Source of the DNA: Solimonas fluminis
GTDB lineage: Bacteria > Pseudomonadota > Gammaproteobacteria > Nevskiales > Nevskiaceae
Direction of reading: 5' to 3'
Length of the DNA: 64,000 nt
Assembly (NCBI RefSeq): GCF_002930645.1
Contig: NZ_PSNW01000001.1
Coordinates: 550,600 to 614,599 of the forward strand
Both the position numbers and the translations under genes were made by a program. The notes under the pieces were generated by a model that was not told the origin of the DNA, did not search any database, and saw only the letters and a program-made list of their open reading frames with translations. Below are positions 54,206 through 63,397 of this stretch, in pieces (the stretch's first letter is position 1; each line of letters starts with the position of its first letter).

Positions 54206-54298
54206 GGGAAGCGACTCGATGTCGCCTCCCGTTCAGCCCAAATGCCGGGCAGTGGGTAGATGGGCGAGCAACAGTCCCCCCATGGATGGCGCCCCTGC
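54206..54298. repeat. Stem-loop and repeat words between degP and the DUF836 gene
   Basis: GCGAC (54211-54215) and GTCGC (54221-54225), with flanking GGGAA and CTCCC, form a 10-bp stem with one mismatch. At 54259-54278 the words CAACAGTCC and CCATGGATGG occur close together, as they do at 17,936-17,990 between moaD and moaE. This suggests a dispersed repeat family. It partly overlaps the longer start option of the DUF836 gene. Confidence 0.45.
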
Positions 54299-55792
54299 TC
54301 ATGGCTTCTTCGACGGCGCAACCGCGGCTTCCGGCACGTCCATGGCCAGGAACAGCGGCGCGCCGCGGCGCTGCACCAGGACCGGCACGGTCTGCCCCGG
54401 GGTCAGGCGGCCGGCCACCTCGCGGTAGCGCGCCGGGCTGCCGATCTCCTGGCCGCTGATCTGCAGCAGCACGTCCCCGGCGCGCACGCCGGCGCGGGCC
54501 GCCGGGCCGTCGCGGGCCTCGGCCACCATCACGCCGCTGGCAGGGCCGCCCAACTGGGCATCCCGGCGCTCGGCATCGGTCAGGGGGCGCACCGTCAGGC
54601 CCAGGGCGTCGGTCGGTACCGGCGCCGCCGGAGGCGAGGGCTCGGGGGCATGCTTGCCCAGGCTGGGTTCGGCATCCGGCTGCAATACGCCGACGGCGAC
54701 CTTGAGGCTCATCTGCTTGCCCTCGCGCAGCAGCTTCACCTCGGCGCTCTCGCCCGGGTCGGTGATGCCGACCATGGGCGGCAGGGCCGTCGAGCTGGCC
54801 AGTTCGACGCCGTTGTAGCTCAGGATGATGTCGCCGGCGCGCAGGCCGGCCTTCTCGGCCGGGCTGCCCGGCATCACGCGGGCCACCAGGGCGCCTTCGG
54901 GCTTGTCCATCTTCATGGAGATGGCCAGGTCGCGATCGACCTCCTGCACCACCACGCCGAGCCAGCCGCGCTTGACCCGGCCATGCTCCTTGAGCTGGCC
55001 GGCCACCTTGGCGGCCACGTCGATGGGGATCGAGAACGACAGGCCCTGGTACCCGCCCGACTGGGAATAGATCTGCGAGTTGACGCCCACCACCTCGCCC
55101 TTGAGGTTGAACAGGGGGCCGCCCGAATTGCCGGGATTGATGGCGACGTCGGTCTGGATGAAGGGCACGTACTGCTCGGTGATCAGGCTGCGGCCCTTGG
55201 CCGAAACGATCCCGGCGGTCACCGAATAATCGAAGCCGAATGGCGAGCCGATCGCCAGCACCCACTGGCCCGGGCGCAGCTTGCTGGCGTCGCCCAGCTT
55301 GACCGCCGGCAGATCCTTGGCCTCGATGCGCAGCAGCGCCAGGTCGCTGGCCTCGTCGCTGCCGACCACCTGGGCGGTGAACTGGCGCCGGTCCAGCAGG
55401 CGCACGATCACTTCCTTGGCGTCGCGCACCACGTGGTAGTTGGTGACGACATAGCCATCCTTCCACAGGATGAACCCGGAACCCAGCGACTGCGGCGTAT
55501 TCTCCAGGGAGGGCTCGTCCTCGCTTTCCCCCTGGTGCTCCTCGAGGAAGCGCTTGAACCAGTCGGGCGCACCTTCGAGATTGTCCGGCTCGGCTTCGCC
55601 GTTGGGCAGCGCCGGGGCATCGGCGGGCAGTTCGGCCACCACGGTGCTGATGTTCACCACCGAGGGCGACACCTGCTCCACCAGGTCCGCGAAATCCGGC
55701 GCGCCAACGACCTCCGGCCCGCGCTGGCAGGCGGACAGCAGCACAACGACCGCAAGCGCGGTCAGCCGCAGGGAGGGGGCGGCAATACGCAT
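54299..55792 (-). CDS. degP: DegP/MucD-type periplasmic serine protease, predicted lipoprotein
   Basis: A 497-residue HtrA-family protease with the triad His (TNYHVV), Asp (EASDLALL) and Ser (GNSGGPLF), and two PDZ domains (about 280-370 and 400-490). It degrades misfolded envelope proteins in the RpoE response. The N-terminus has a lipobox LLSACQRG, so the mature protein probably starts with an acylated Cys. Soluble DegP and MucD lack this. The ATG at 55792 has GGAG 6 bases upstream, better than the upstream ATG at 55843. Confidence 0.88.
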   Translation of the reverse strand: MRIAAPSLRLTALAVVVLLSACQRGPEVVGAPDFADLVEQVSPSVVNISTVVAELPADAPALPNGEAEPDNLEGAPDWFKRFLEEHQGESEDEPSLENTPQSLGSGFILWKDGYVVTNYHVVRDAKEVIVRLLDRRQFTAQVVGSDEASDLALLRIEAKDLPAVKLGDASKLRPGQWVLAIGSPFGFDYSVTAGIVSAKGRSLITEQYVPFIQTDVAINPGNSGGPLFNLKGEVVGVNSQIYSQSGGYQGLSFSIPIDVAAKVAGQLKEHGRVKRGWLGVVVQEVDRDLAISMKMDKPEGALVARVMPGSPAEKAGLRAGDIILSYNGVELASSTALPPMVGITDPGESAEVKLLREGKQMSLKVAVGVLQPDAEPSLGKHAPEPSPPAAPVPTDALGLTVRPLTDAERRDAQLGGPASGVMVAEARDGPAARAGVRAGDVLLQISGQEIGSPARYREVAGRLTPGQTVPVLVQRRGAPLFLAMDVPEAAVAPSKKP

Positions 55793-55912
55793 CGAGGACT
55801 CCGGGCCGGACAGCCCAAAAAAGCGGGGCAACGCGAATTTCAAAGGAAAACCAGAGGAAATTCAAACTCCCGGCCCTGCGTCGTGCACGCCGGGGCGGGA
55901 TGGCCGCAGCGA

Positions 55913-56923
55913 TCAGGGCGCCGCGGCGGCGGCCTCGACCCGGGCGGCCGGCTTGGCCCCGTCGCCGATCATGCGGACGGTTTCCTGCGGCGCCTCGCCC
56001 ACCACGGTCACGTGGAATCCCCCGACCATGCGGCGATAGGCATGGACCGTACCCATCTGGGACACGCTCTGGGCCTGTACGTTGCCCGGCGGCGCCGCCT
56101 TCATCGCACTGAACACCGAGATGGCCGACAGTCCGTCGGACAGCACCACGTGCTCCACCTGGCCCTGCCCGCCCGGCAGCGGACGCAGCTCCCGGAAGGC
56201 AACCCGGTAACCCGGCGGCAGGCGGTCCAGCCGCAGGCCTGCGTTGCCAGCAGCGGCCAGCCCCGTCTGCTGCGGCAGCGGCGGGTTCTCGATCATCTGC
56301 ACCACCTGGCGGGTCTCGCCCGGCGGCAGCTGCGGACGGAAGGCGCTGTCGGGGATGCTGGACGGGAACTCGATCTCGGTGAACATCATCTGTTCCAGCA
56401 CCGAGCCGTTGCGGCCGATCAGGCTGACCTTGAGCGGCACCGAACTCTGCTGGTCGGCCCAGATCTCATAGCCGTAGCGGAACTGGTCGCGCGGGGCGAT
56501 GGCCAGGCCCTGGCAGTTGCGGCCGGCGACCCGGGCGGTGCCCAGGTCCTTGAACTCATAGACCTGCGAAATCTGCTGCAGGCGCTCGGCGCTCAGGGCC
56601 GGAAACAGCGCCTTGGGCGTCGGCAGGTTCATCGTGAGCTTGCGATCCTTGGGCAACAGGCAGATGACCTTGTTGTTTTCCTTCAGGATTTCACGGGGAT
56701 CCCCGTTGAGGGACTGGACCCGCTCGTGCTCGGTGCCTTCCTTGAAGCGATGCGTCACGCGCATCGTCTCGAGCATGTCGTCACCCTGGTAGATGATCAC
56801 GCCCTGGTAGTTGCTGTTGCGCGCCGCCTCCCCGATCCGCACCAGGAAGTCCGCCGGATCCGCCGCGAAGGCCGTGGGAGCCGCCGCCAGTGCCAGGGCC
56901 CCGAGGAAGGCGCGACCGCGCAT
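55913..56923 (-). CDS. rseB: RseB/MucB, periplasmic regulator of sigma-E
   Basis: A 336-residue protein with a signal peptide (ending PTAFAAD, about residue 20) and the two-domain MucB/RseB pattern (NYQGVIIYQ near 38-46 and a C-terminal LSDGLSAISVF). It binds RseA in the periplasm, shields it from DegS and senses lipoproteins or LPS. Its ATG overlaps the rseA stop by one base. Confidence 0.9.
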   Translation of the reverse strand: MRGRAFLGALALAAAPTAFAADPADFLVRIGEAARNSNYQGVIIYQGDDMLETMRVTHRFKEGTEHERVQSLNGDPREILKENNKVICLLPKDRKLTMNLPTPKALFPALSAERLQQISQVYEFKDLGTARVAGRNCQGLAIAPRDQFRYGYEIWADQQSSVPLKVSLIGRNGSVLEQMMFTEIEFPSSIPDSAFRPQLPPGETRQVVQMIENPPLPQQTGLAAAGNAGLRLDRLPPGYRVAFRELRPLPGGQGQVEHVVLSDGLSAISVFSAMKAAPPGNVQAQSVSQMGTVHAYRRMVGGFHVTVVGEAPQETVRMIGDGAKPAARVEAAAAAP

Positions 56924-57555
56924 CAGCGCTGCCCCTCCGCCTGCGGGCGGTAGACCGCGTTGTGCGCGGCGAAGCGGGCGTAGGACAAGGTGCCGCCCAT
57001 GCCGCGGCTGGCCGCGGTATTGCTGTGCTCGATCAGGTAGTTGGACAGGTCGTCTTCCTGCAGCTGCTGGATCTCCGCGGCGCTGGCCGAAACCGCGCGC
57101 AGGCCCTGCGGGCGGGCCGTCGGCAGCGGCAGGGACACCGGAGCGGTCACGGCGGCCGGGGCAAACCCCGGGGCGGCCTCGCCACGCTCGGCGACCAGGG
57201 CCGCCTGCGGCATGGTCACCAATACCGCCACGGCACCGAAGGACGCCGCGGCGGCAAAGCCCGCCAAGGGCTTCCAGCGCGCCAGCACGGCACGGCGGCC
57301 GGAGCGGCGGCTGTCCAGGTCCACCAGCTTGTCGCTGGCCGGCAGGGGCGCCTCGTCCAGGCCGGCCATCACGCCGGCACAGATGCAGGGCTGTTCCTTG
57401 GCGACGCGGGTTCCCTCCCGGGCCTCCCGGGACAGGCACAGGCGGCTGTAGGCCTGCTTCATTCCGGGGTCACGATCCAGCTGGTCCAGCAGCCGGTCCA
57501 GCTCCTCCGGCGAGCACTCGCCGTCGAGCAGGGCGGAAAGGGTTTCTTCAGACAT
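56923..57555 (-). CDS. rseA: Anti-sigma-E factor RseA/MucA
   Basis: A 210-residue single-pass membrane protein. The cytoplasmic N-terminal anti-sigma domain (about 1-90, SEETLSALLDGECSPEELDR) is followed by a membrane segment (PLAGFAAAASFGAVAVLVTM, about 95-114) and a periplasmic region that would bind RseB. It holds RpoE inactive until cut by DegS and RseP. It lies 99 bp after rpoE. Confidence 0.88.
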   Translation of the reverse strand: MSEETLSALLDGECSPEELDRLLDQLDRDPGMKQAYSRLCLSREAREGTRVAKEQPCICAGVMAGLDEAPLPASDKLVDLDSRRSGRRAVLARWKPLAGFAAAASFGAVAVLVTMPQAALVAERGEAAPGFAPAAVTAPVSLPLPTARPQGLRAVSASAAEIQQLQEDDLSNYLIEHSNTAASRGMGGTLSYARFAAHNAVYRPQAEGQR

Positions 57556-57654
57556 GGGCCAAGTACCTTGCTACCTGAATATAAGCTTAACCGCAGCCGC
57601 GGCAAAAAGTTCCGCGGAGCCCGACTAGAGATTTTGTTGCAGTGCGCATGGGGG

Positions 57655-58227
57655 CTACTCGATCAGCGGCTTGATGACCGCGTCGATCGCCTCGCGGGCG
57701 CGGAAGATGCGCGAACGGACCGTACCGATGGGGCAGTCCATGATCTCGGCGATTTCCTCGTAGGACAGCCCGTCCAGCTCGCGCAGGGTGATGGCCTTGC
57801 GCAGGTCCGGCGGCAGACCGGAGATCACCTCGGCGACCTTGTGCTTGATTTCCTCGGTCAGCAGCACGGCCTCGGGGGTATCGACATCGCTTAGATGCTC
57901 GGTATGCCCGTACAGTTCCGCGTCGGCGATGTCGATGTCGCTGCCCGCCGGCCGGCGCCCGCGGGATACCAGGTGGTTCTTGGCGGTATTGATGCCGATG
58001 CGATACAGCCAGGTGTAGAAGGCGCTGTTGCCCTTGAAGCCGTTGAGCGCCCGGAAGGCCTTGATGAAGGTTTCCTGGGCCACGTCGGGCGCGTCGGCGT
58101 CTCCGACCAGGCGGCTGACCAGCTGGATGATCTTGTACTGGTACTTGCGGACCAGCAGCTCGAAGGCGCGCTTGTCCCCCTTCTGCGCGCGAGCGACCAG
58201 CTGTTCGTCAAGTTGTTCTTCGCTCAT
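57655..58227 (-). CDS. rpoE: RNA polymerase sigma-E factor (RpoE/AlgU)
   Basis: A 190-residue ECF sigma factor. Region 2 is about 20-90 (with DVAQETFIKAFRAL) and region 4 about 130-185 (LRELDGLSYEEIAEIMDCPIG). It directs the envelope stress response and is controlled by the adjacent rseA and rseB. It is divergent from nadB, as in E. coli. Confidence 0.95.
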   Translation of the reverse strand: MSEEQLDEQLVARAQKGDKRAFELLVRKYQYKIIQLVSRLVGDADAPDVAQETFIKAFRALNGFKGNSAFYTWLYRIGINTAKNHLVSRGRRPAGSDIDIADAELYGHTEHLSDVDTPEAVLLTEEIKHKVAEVISGLPPDLRKAITLRELDGLSYEEIAEIMDCPIGTVRSRIFRAREAIDAVIKPLIE

Positions 58228-58367
58228 TGCACATCAGGCTGCCGCGCCCGGCCTTTCGACAAGGGTGGCGCGAACGGCTAAGTTAGACCCCAAAATCAAT
58301 GGCCGCCTGCCCGTTACGGCAAACACGGCGGTTTTCGACACGAATTCGCGATTCTAGCATCCCCCAC

Positions 58368-59969
58368 ATGTCCGATACGGAAGTCCTCATCCTCGGCAGC
58401 GGAGCCGCCGGCCTGTCGCTGGCCCTGCGCCTGGCCCAGGCCGGCCGCAAGGTCTGCGTCGTCTCCAAGAGCCAGCTCAGCTCCGGGTCCACCCTCTGGG
58501 CCCAGGGCGGCATCTCGGCCGTGCTGGACGCCGCCGACTCCCTGGAAAACCATGTCTCGGACACCCTGGTGGCCGGCGCCGGCCTCTGCGACGAAGCCGC
58601 CGTGCGCTTTACCGTGGAACGCGGCCCCGGCTGCATCCACTGGCTGCTCGAACAGGGCGTGCAGTTCACCCGCGACGAGGATGATCCCACGGGCCGCGGC
58701 CTGCACCTGACCCGAGAGGGCGGCCACTCGCACCGGCGCATCGTCCACGCCGCCGACGCCACCGGCCGGGCGGTGGAAACCACCCTCGCCTCCCTGGCGG
58801 CGGCCCATCCCAACATCACGGTGCGCGAGCGCAGCGTCGGCGTGGACCTGATCGTGGCCCCCGCCGAGAAGCGGGTGCTGGGCGCCTACCTGTTCGACCG
58901 CGACAGCGGCCGGGTCGAGGCGGTGGCCGCCAAGGCGGTGGCTCTGTGCACCGGCGGCGCCAACCAGGTCTACCTCTATTCCAGCAATCCCTTCGGCGCC
59001 TCCGGCGACGGCATCGCCATGGCCTGGCGCGCCGGCTGCCGCGTGTCGAACATGGAATTCATGCAGTTCCACCCGACCTGCCTGTACCACGAGGACTCGC
59101 GCAACTTCCTGATCAGCGAGGCCCTGCGCGGCGAAGGTGCCCTGCTGCGCCTGCCCAATGCGGACGGCAGCGCCGGCGAGCGCTTCATGCCGCGCTTCGA
59201 CAGCCGCGGGGAACTGGCGCCGCGCGACATCGTCGCCCGCGCCATCGACCACGAAATGAAGCGCCTGGGCCTGCGCCATGTGCTGCTGGACATCACCCAC
59301 AAGCCGCCCGAATTCATCAAGAGCCACTTCCCGAGCATCTACGCGCACTGCCTGGAACTGGGCCTGAACATCACCCGGGAGCCGATTCCGGTGGTGCCCT
59401 CGGCGCATTTCACCTGCGGCGGCGTCCTGACGGACCTGCGTGCGCGCACCGACGTCGACGGGCTCTACGCCATGGGCGAGGTCGCCTGCACCGGCCTGCA
59501 CGGCGCCAACCGCCTGGCCTCCAACTCGATCCTGGAGTGCCTGGCCTTCGCCGCCGCGGCGGCGGACGACCTGCTGGCGACGCTGGACCAGCGCGCCATG
59601 CCGCAGGGACTCAAGGCCTGGGACGAAAGCCGCGTCACCGACTCCGACGAGGACGTGGTGGTTTCGCACAACTGGCTGGAACTGCGCACCTTCATGTGGG
59701 ACTACGTCGGCATCGTGCGCACCACCAAGCGCCTGGAGCGCGCGCAGCACCGCATCGAGCTGCTGGCGCGGGAGATCCAGGAGTACTACGGCAACTACCG
59801 CATCAGCGCACACCTGCTGGAGCTGCGCAACCTGGTGGTCTGTGCCGACCTGATCGTACGCTCGGCGCTGTCGCGCAAGGAATCGCGCGGGCTGCACTAC
59901 ACGCTGGATTACCCGCATACGCTGGCGCGGGCGATGCCGACCATCCTGGACGGACGCAAGGCCGCCTGA
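58368..59969 (+). CDS. nadB: L-aspartate oxidase
   Basis: A 533-residue flavoprotein of the fumarate reductase family. It has the dinucleotide-binding motif [14 protein letters not shown] (about 6-19), FAD-binding [11 protein letters not shown]-like segment and a C-terminal helical domain with the active-site Arg/His. It oxidises aspartate to iminoaspartate for NAD synthesis. The ATG at 58368 matches the family start. An upstream GTG/ATG at 58299 would add an unlikely N-terminus. Confidence 0.93.
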   Translation: MSDTEVLILGSGAAGLSLALRLAQAGRKVCVVSKSQLSSGSTLWAQGGISAVLDAADSLENHVSDTLVAGAGLCDEAAVRFTVERGPGCIHWLLEQGVQFTRDEDDPTGRGLHLTREGGHSHRRIVHAADATGRAVETTLASLAAAHPNITVRERSVGVDLIVAPAEKRVLGAYLFDRDSGRVEAVAAKAVALCTGGANQVYLYSSNPFGASGDGIAMAWRAGCRVSNMEFMQFHPTCLYHEDSRNFLISEALRGEGALLRLPNADGSAGERFMPRFDSRGELAPRDIVARAIDHEMKRLGLRHVLLDITHKPPEFIKSHFPSIYAHCLELGLNITREPIPVVPSAHFTCGGVLTDLRARTDVDGLYAMGEVACTGLHGANRLASNSILECLAFAAAAADDLLATLDQRAMPQGLKAWDESRVTDSDEDVVVSHNWLELRTFMWDYVGIVRTTKRLERAQHRIELLAREIQEYYGNYRISAHLLELRNLVVCADLIVRSALSRKESRGLHYTLDYPHTLARAMPTILDGRKAA

Positions 59970-60017
59970 GCATCGGCGGCAACGGCAGAGGCGCCCTGCC
60001 CGGCGCTTGTCCTGGCG

Positions 60018-60320
60018 CTAGCGCAGGGAACCAGTGTACTTGCCGAACGCCGGCGGATTCGCCGGCGCCTCGCCGCCCTCGGTTTTCGGGGGCGTGGCCG
60101 ATGCCGCCACCATCGCGCGCGGACGCCCCATGATCACCTCTTCAAAACGGTCGGCCAGGCGCATCAGCTCGTCGTCGCCGCCCATGCGCGCCATGCGCAC
60201 GATCTCGCGGGCGTACTCCATGTTCTGCGTCATCCACATCGCATCGGTAATGCGTCCGGTGCAATGCCGCAGCCGCACGTACAGACGTGTCGCCAGGGCC
60301 AGCTTGTCACCGTCGGTCAT
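60018..60320 (-). CDS. Small protein of unknown function downstream of amtB
   Basis: I do not recognise the family. The frame encodes 100 residues from an ATG at 60320 preceded by AGGAGGG at 7 bases. The N-terminal 70 residues look like a helical bundle (LALATRLYVRLRHCTGRI, then EYAREIVRMARM), and the tail is Pro/Ala-rich and probably disordered. It is 92 bp downstream of amtB on the same strand, so it may be in the ammonium operon. The strong ribosome-binding site argues that it is expressed. Confidence 0.6.
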   Translation of the reverse strand: MTDGDKLALATRLYVRLRHCTGRITDAMWMTQNMEYAREIVRMARMGGDDELMRLADRFEEVIMGRPRAMVAASATPPKTEGGEAPANPPAFGKYTGSLR

Positions 60321-60412
60321 CGAAAACCCTCCTGTTCCAGGTGCGGCCGGCCTCATCCCGACCGGCGCACCCTCCCACAGACCTCCCTCCGCTCCCATGC
60401 CAGTCCCTGGCT

Positions 60413-61732
60413 TCAGACAATGCGTTCGCCGTGCAGCGCCAGGTCGAGGCCGGCCTGTTCCTCATCACCGTTCACGCGCAGCCCGAAGGTGAAGCGCAGC
60501 AGCAGCAGGATCGCGATGGTCATGCCGGCGCTGTAGAACAGCGTGGCGAAGGCACCTACCGCCTGGACCATCATGCTGGCCTCGGCACCGGAGATCGCCT
60601 TGCTGGAGAACACACCGGTGAGCAGGGCGCCGACCAGGCCGCCAACGCCATGGATGCCGAACACATCCAGCGAATCGTCGGCACCCAGCAGGCGCTTGAG
60701 GCCGGTGGCACCCCAGTAGCAGAGCAGGCCGGAGGCCGCGCCGATGGCCAGAGCGCCCGGGATTTCGACAAAGCCGGAGGCCGGGGTGATCGCCACCAGG
60801 CCGGCGACCGCGCCGGAGCAGGCACCGAGCAGCGAGGCGCGCTTGCGGATGATCCATTCCACCGCCATCCAGGTCAGTACGGCGGTGGCGGTGGCGACCT
60901 GGGTCACCAGCATCGCCATGCCGGCACGGCCGTCCGCGGCTACGGCGGAACCGGCGTTGAAGCCGAACCAGCCCACCCACAGCAGCGAGGCACCGATCAG
61001 GGTGAAGGCCAGGTTGTAGGGAATGAAGGGCTCGGTGCCATAGCCATTGCGGCGCCCCAGCATATAGGCGCAGGCCAGGCCTGCGGCGCCGGCGTTGATG
61101 TGCACCACGGTGCCGCCCGCGAAGTCCTGCGCGCCGAGCTTGGCCAGCCAGCCGTCCGGCGACCACACCCAATGGGCCACCGGTGCATACACCAGCAGCG
61201 ACCAGGCGGCGACGAACAGCAGCATGGACCCGAACTTCATGCGCTCGGCGAAGGCGCCGGTGATCAGCGCCGGCGTGATGATCGCAAAGGTCAGCTGGTA
61301 CATGATGAAGACCGACTCCGGGATCGTCGGCGCGATCGGGCTGACGCTCAGCTGTCCGGCTTCCTTCAGGTACTTCAGCCCGCCCAGGAACATCTGGTCG
61401 AAACCGCCGATGAAGGGCGACCCCGGCGAGAAGGCCAGGCTGTAGCCGGCCACGATCCAGATCACCGTGACCAGGGCCGTCACGGCGAAGCTCTGCAGCG
61501 TGGTGGCCAGGACGTTCTTCTTGCGCACCATGCCGGCATAGAACAGGGCCAGCCCGGGAATCGTCATCAGCAGCACCAGGGCGGTCGAGGCCAGCATCCA
61601 GGCCGTATCGCCGGCGCTGATCTGGTCGAAGGCCACCATGGTCGGTGCCGCCGCCGCGCTGCCGGCAAAGGCCAGCCCCGCCACCAGAACGAGGATCAAC
61701 CCCATCCGGTCCCACCTGGAATTCAGAATCAC
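60413..61732 (-). CDS. amtB: Ammonium transporter AmtB
   Basis: A 439-residue Amt protein with a signal peptide (cleavage near SAAAAP) and about 11 membrane segments. The twin His of the channel lie in GGTVVHINAGAAGL and DVFGIHGVGGLVG. It takes up ammonium, the end product of the nitrate pathway. The GTG at 61732 has GGGAG 6 bases upstream. ATG at 61705 is an alternative. There is a sigma-54 promoter and an NtrC-like site upstream. The PII gene glnK that usually accompanies amtB is absent here. Confidence 0.92.
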   Translation of the reverse strand: MILNSRWDRMGLILVLVAGLAFAGSAAAAPTMVAFDQISAGDTAWMLASTALVLLMTIPGLALFYAGMVRKKNVLATTLQSFAVTALVTVIWIVAGYSLAFSPGSPFIGGFDQMFLGGLKYLKEAGQLSVSPIAPTIPESVFIMYQLTFAIITPALITGAFAERMKFGSMLLFVAAWSLLVYAPVAHWVWSPDGWLAKLGAQDFAGGTVVHINAGAAGLACAYMLGRRNGYGTEPFIPYNLAFTLIGASLLWVGWFGFNAGSAVAADGRAGMAMLVTQVATATAVLTWMAVEWIIRKRASLLGACSGAVAGLVAITPASGFVEIPGALAIGAASGLLCYWGATGLKRLLGADDSLDVFGIHGVGGLVGALLTGVFSSKAISGAEASMMVQAVGAFATLFYSAGMTIAILLLLRFTFGLRVNGDEEQAGLDLALHGERIV

Positions 61733-61789
61733 GATTCGCTCCCTTTCCTGCCCGTACCCTCGACCGGTCCGGACCTCTGGGATTCGGCA

Positions 61790-61806
61790 TGCACAGGGGA
61801 TGCCAA
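61790..61806 (-). promoter_or_regulatory. Sigma-54 promoter of amtB
   Basis: Read on the minus strand it is TTGGCATCCCCTGTGCA: GG (61803-61804) and GC (61791-61792) are 10 bases apart and only the T before GC deviates. The predicted start site is near 61780, 48 bases before the GTG. Confidence 0.7.
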
Positions 61807-61854
61807 CTCGGGAAGGGCCATCTGCCGTCATCTCCGGCGAACGGCGCAAGCGAC

Positions 61855-61875
61855 AAGGCCCGCGGAGCGGGCCTT
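61855..61875. terminator. Hairpin downstream of ygfX
   Basis: AAGGCCCGC (61855-61863) pairs perfectly with GCGGGCCTT (61867-61875) around GGA. It lies between the ygfX stop and the amtB promoter. On the minus strand it is followed by only GTCG, not a T-run, so termination would be Rho-like or weak. Confidence 0.5.
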
Positions 61876-61908
61876 GATTCACCTCGGGGAAACCGCGGAG
61901 CTGCCGGA

Positions 61909-62361
61909 TCAGGCGCCCGCGGCGCAGGCAAAGGACATCAGGCGGGCGCGCAGGCGGCGCAGGGGATCGGCACCCAGCTCGTCGCCGAGCACCACTCGGG
62001 TGCGGCGACCGCCGGACTTGAGCCGGAAGTTCAGCACCATCAGCCGCGAGTGGACGCAGCTGTTGCCGAGCAGTTCGGCCTCGTCCTTGCGGCCGGCGCT
62101 GTCCACCACCAGCCACTGGCCGTCGGCCTGCCAGACCAGGCGCACCAGGGCACGGCGGCCGAAGCCGAAGGCGGCATGGCGGCGCAGCCAGATCCAGGAC
62201 GCCCCGAAGGCGGCAATCAGCAGCAGCATCGGCCAGCCCGGCGACATCGCGGCCAGCAGCAGGCACAGCCCCAGCAGGTGCAGGACGAACAGGTAGCGGT
62301 GCGCCCGATAGGACGGCCGCAAGTTCAGGTCAGTGGTGGCGGCGAAGCTGTTCGACGACAT
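61909..62361 (-). CDS. ygfX: YgfX/CptA family membrane protein
   Basis: A 150-residue protein with two membrane segments (about 18-35 and 38-55) and a beta-rich cytoplasmic tail, as in YgfX/CptA, encoded after sdhE in many gammaproteobacteria. The role is not firmly settled: it has been proposed as a toxin acting on the cytoskeleton. The ATG at 62361 overlaps sdhE by 32 bp. An NtrC-like site for amtB lies within this gene at 61988-62004. Confidence 0.72.
   Translation of the reverse strand: MSSNSFAATTDLNLRPSYRAHRYLFVLHLLGLCLLLAAMSPGWPMLLLIAAFGASWIWLRRHAAFGFGRRALVRLVWQADGQWLVVDSAGRKDEAELLGNSCVHSRLMVLNFRLKSGGRRTRVVLGDELGADPLRRLRARLMSFACAAGA
61988..62004. promoter_or_regulatory. Candidate NtrC site upstream of amtB
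   Basis: AGCACCACTCGGGTGCG has the exact core GCACC, five bases, GGTGC (10 of 12 consensus positions). It lies within ygfX, with its centre about 216 bp upstream of the predicted amtB start site. Confidence 0.5.
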
Positions 62362-62566
62362 CGGCGTAGATCTCGGGAGGCTGCTCGTAGCCCATCGACC
62401 AGGACCAGAGGTCCGGATCTTCGGTGGTCTGCAGCATCTGGATGAAAAGGGCACGCTCGGCCTCCGTGGCCGAGGGCCAGCGTTGCGCGTAATAGCGCTC
62501 CGTCAGGACGTCCAGTTCCTTCATGCCGCGGCGCAGCAGCCAGCGGAGCTTGCCTTCTTCCATCAT
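62330..62566 (-). CDS. sdhE: Succinate dehydrogenase assembly factor SdhE
   Basis: A 78-residue SdhE with the motif RRGMKELD (about 12-19), the family's conserved RGMxE surface needed for covalent flavinylation of SdhA. It lies 27 bp after sdhB, in the operon of its target. Confidence 0.9.
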   Translation of the reverse strand: MMEEGKLRWLLRRGMKELDVLTERYYAQRWPSATEAERALFIQMLQTTEDPDLWSWSMGYEQPPEIYADVVEQLRRHH

Positions 62567-62593
62567 CGGTCTGCCGTGGGACGGCCGGGTCGC

Positions 62594-63379
62594 TTAGACC
62601 CGGCGCTCCACCAGCATCTTCTTGGTTTCGGCGATCGCCTTGGCCGGGTTCAGACCCTTGGGGCAGGTCTTGGCGCAGTTCATGATCGTGTGGCAGCGGT
62701 ACAGCTTGAACGGGTCTTCCAGCTCGTCCAGGCGCTGGCCGGTGGCCTCGTCGCGGCTGTCGGCCAGCCAGCGGTAGGCCTGCAGCAGGATCGCCGGGCC
62801 AAGGTAGCGGTCACCGTTCCACCAGTAGCTGGGGCAGCTGGTGGTGCAGCAGGCGCAGAGGATGCACTCGTAGAGGCCGTCGAGCTTGGCGCGGTCCTCT
62901 TCCGACTGCAGGCGCTCACGCGTCGGTGCCGGGGAGTCGGTCTTGAGCCAGGGCTCGATCGAGGCCAGCTGGGCGTAGAAGTGCGTCAGGTCCGGCACCA
63001 GGTCCTTCACCACCGGCATGTGCGGCAGCGGGTAGATGACGACCTCGCCCTTCACTTCCTCGCAGGTCTTGGTGCAGGCCAGCGTGTTGGTGCCGTCGAT
63101 GTTCATCGCGCAGCTGCCGCAGATGCCCTCGCGGCAGGAACGGCGGAAGGTCAGCGTGGCGTCGGTCTCGTTCTTGATCTTGATCAGCGCGTCCAGAATC
63201 ATCGGGCCGCAGCTGGCCATGTCCACCTCGTAGGTGTCCATGCGCGGGTTGGCGCCGCTATCCGGGTCGTAGCGGTAGATCTTGAAGTTGCGGACCTTCT
63301 TCGAGCCTTCCGGAGCCTTGTGGTGCTTGCCGGCGGACTTGTCGAGCTTGGAATTCTGCGGGAGCGTGAACTGTGCCAT
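62594..63379 (-). CDS. sdhB: Succinate dehydrogenase iron-sulfur subunit
   Basis: A 261-residue protein with the [2Fe-2S] site (CREGICGSC and a later C), the [4Fe-4S] site ([11 protein letters not shown]) and the [3Fe-4S] site ([11 protein letters not shown]). It passes electrons from SdhA to ubiquinone in the membrane complex. The start is 18 bp after the sdhA stop. Confidence 0.95.
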   Translation of the reverse strand: MAQFTLPQNSKLDKSAGKHHKAPEGSKKVRNFKIYRYDPDSGANPRMDTYEVDMASCGPMILDALIKIKNETDATLTFRRSCREGICGSCAMNIDGTNTLACTKTCEEVKGEVVIYPLPHMPVVKDLVPDLTHFYAQLASIEPWLKTDSPAPTRERLQSEEDRAKLDGLYECILCACCTTSCPSYWWNGDRYLGPAILLQAYRWLADSRDEATGQRLDELEDPFKLYRCHTIMNCAKTCPKGLNPAKAIAETKKMLVERRV

Positions 63380-63397
63380 GACGTGGAATCCTTGCGA

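Noticed and set aside
58228-58300. Sigma-E promoter for rpoE autoregulation
   Set aside because: An AACTT word and a TCGAA word exist on the minus strand upstream of rpoE, but they are about 20 bases apart, more than the usual 16-17. I do not call it.
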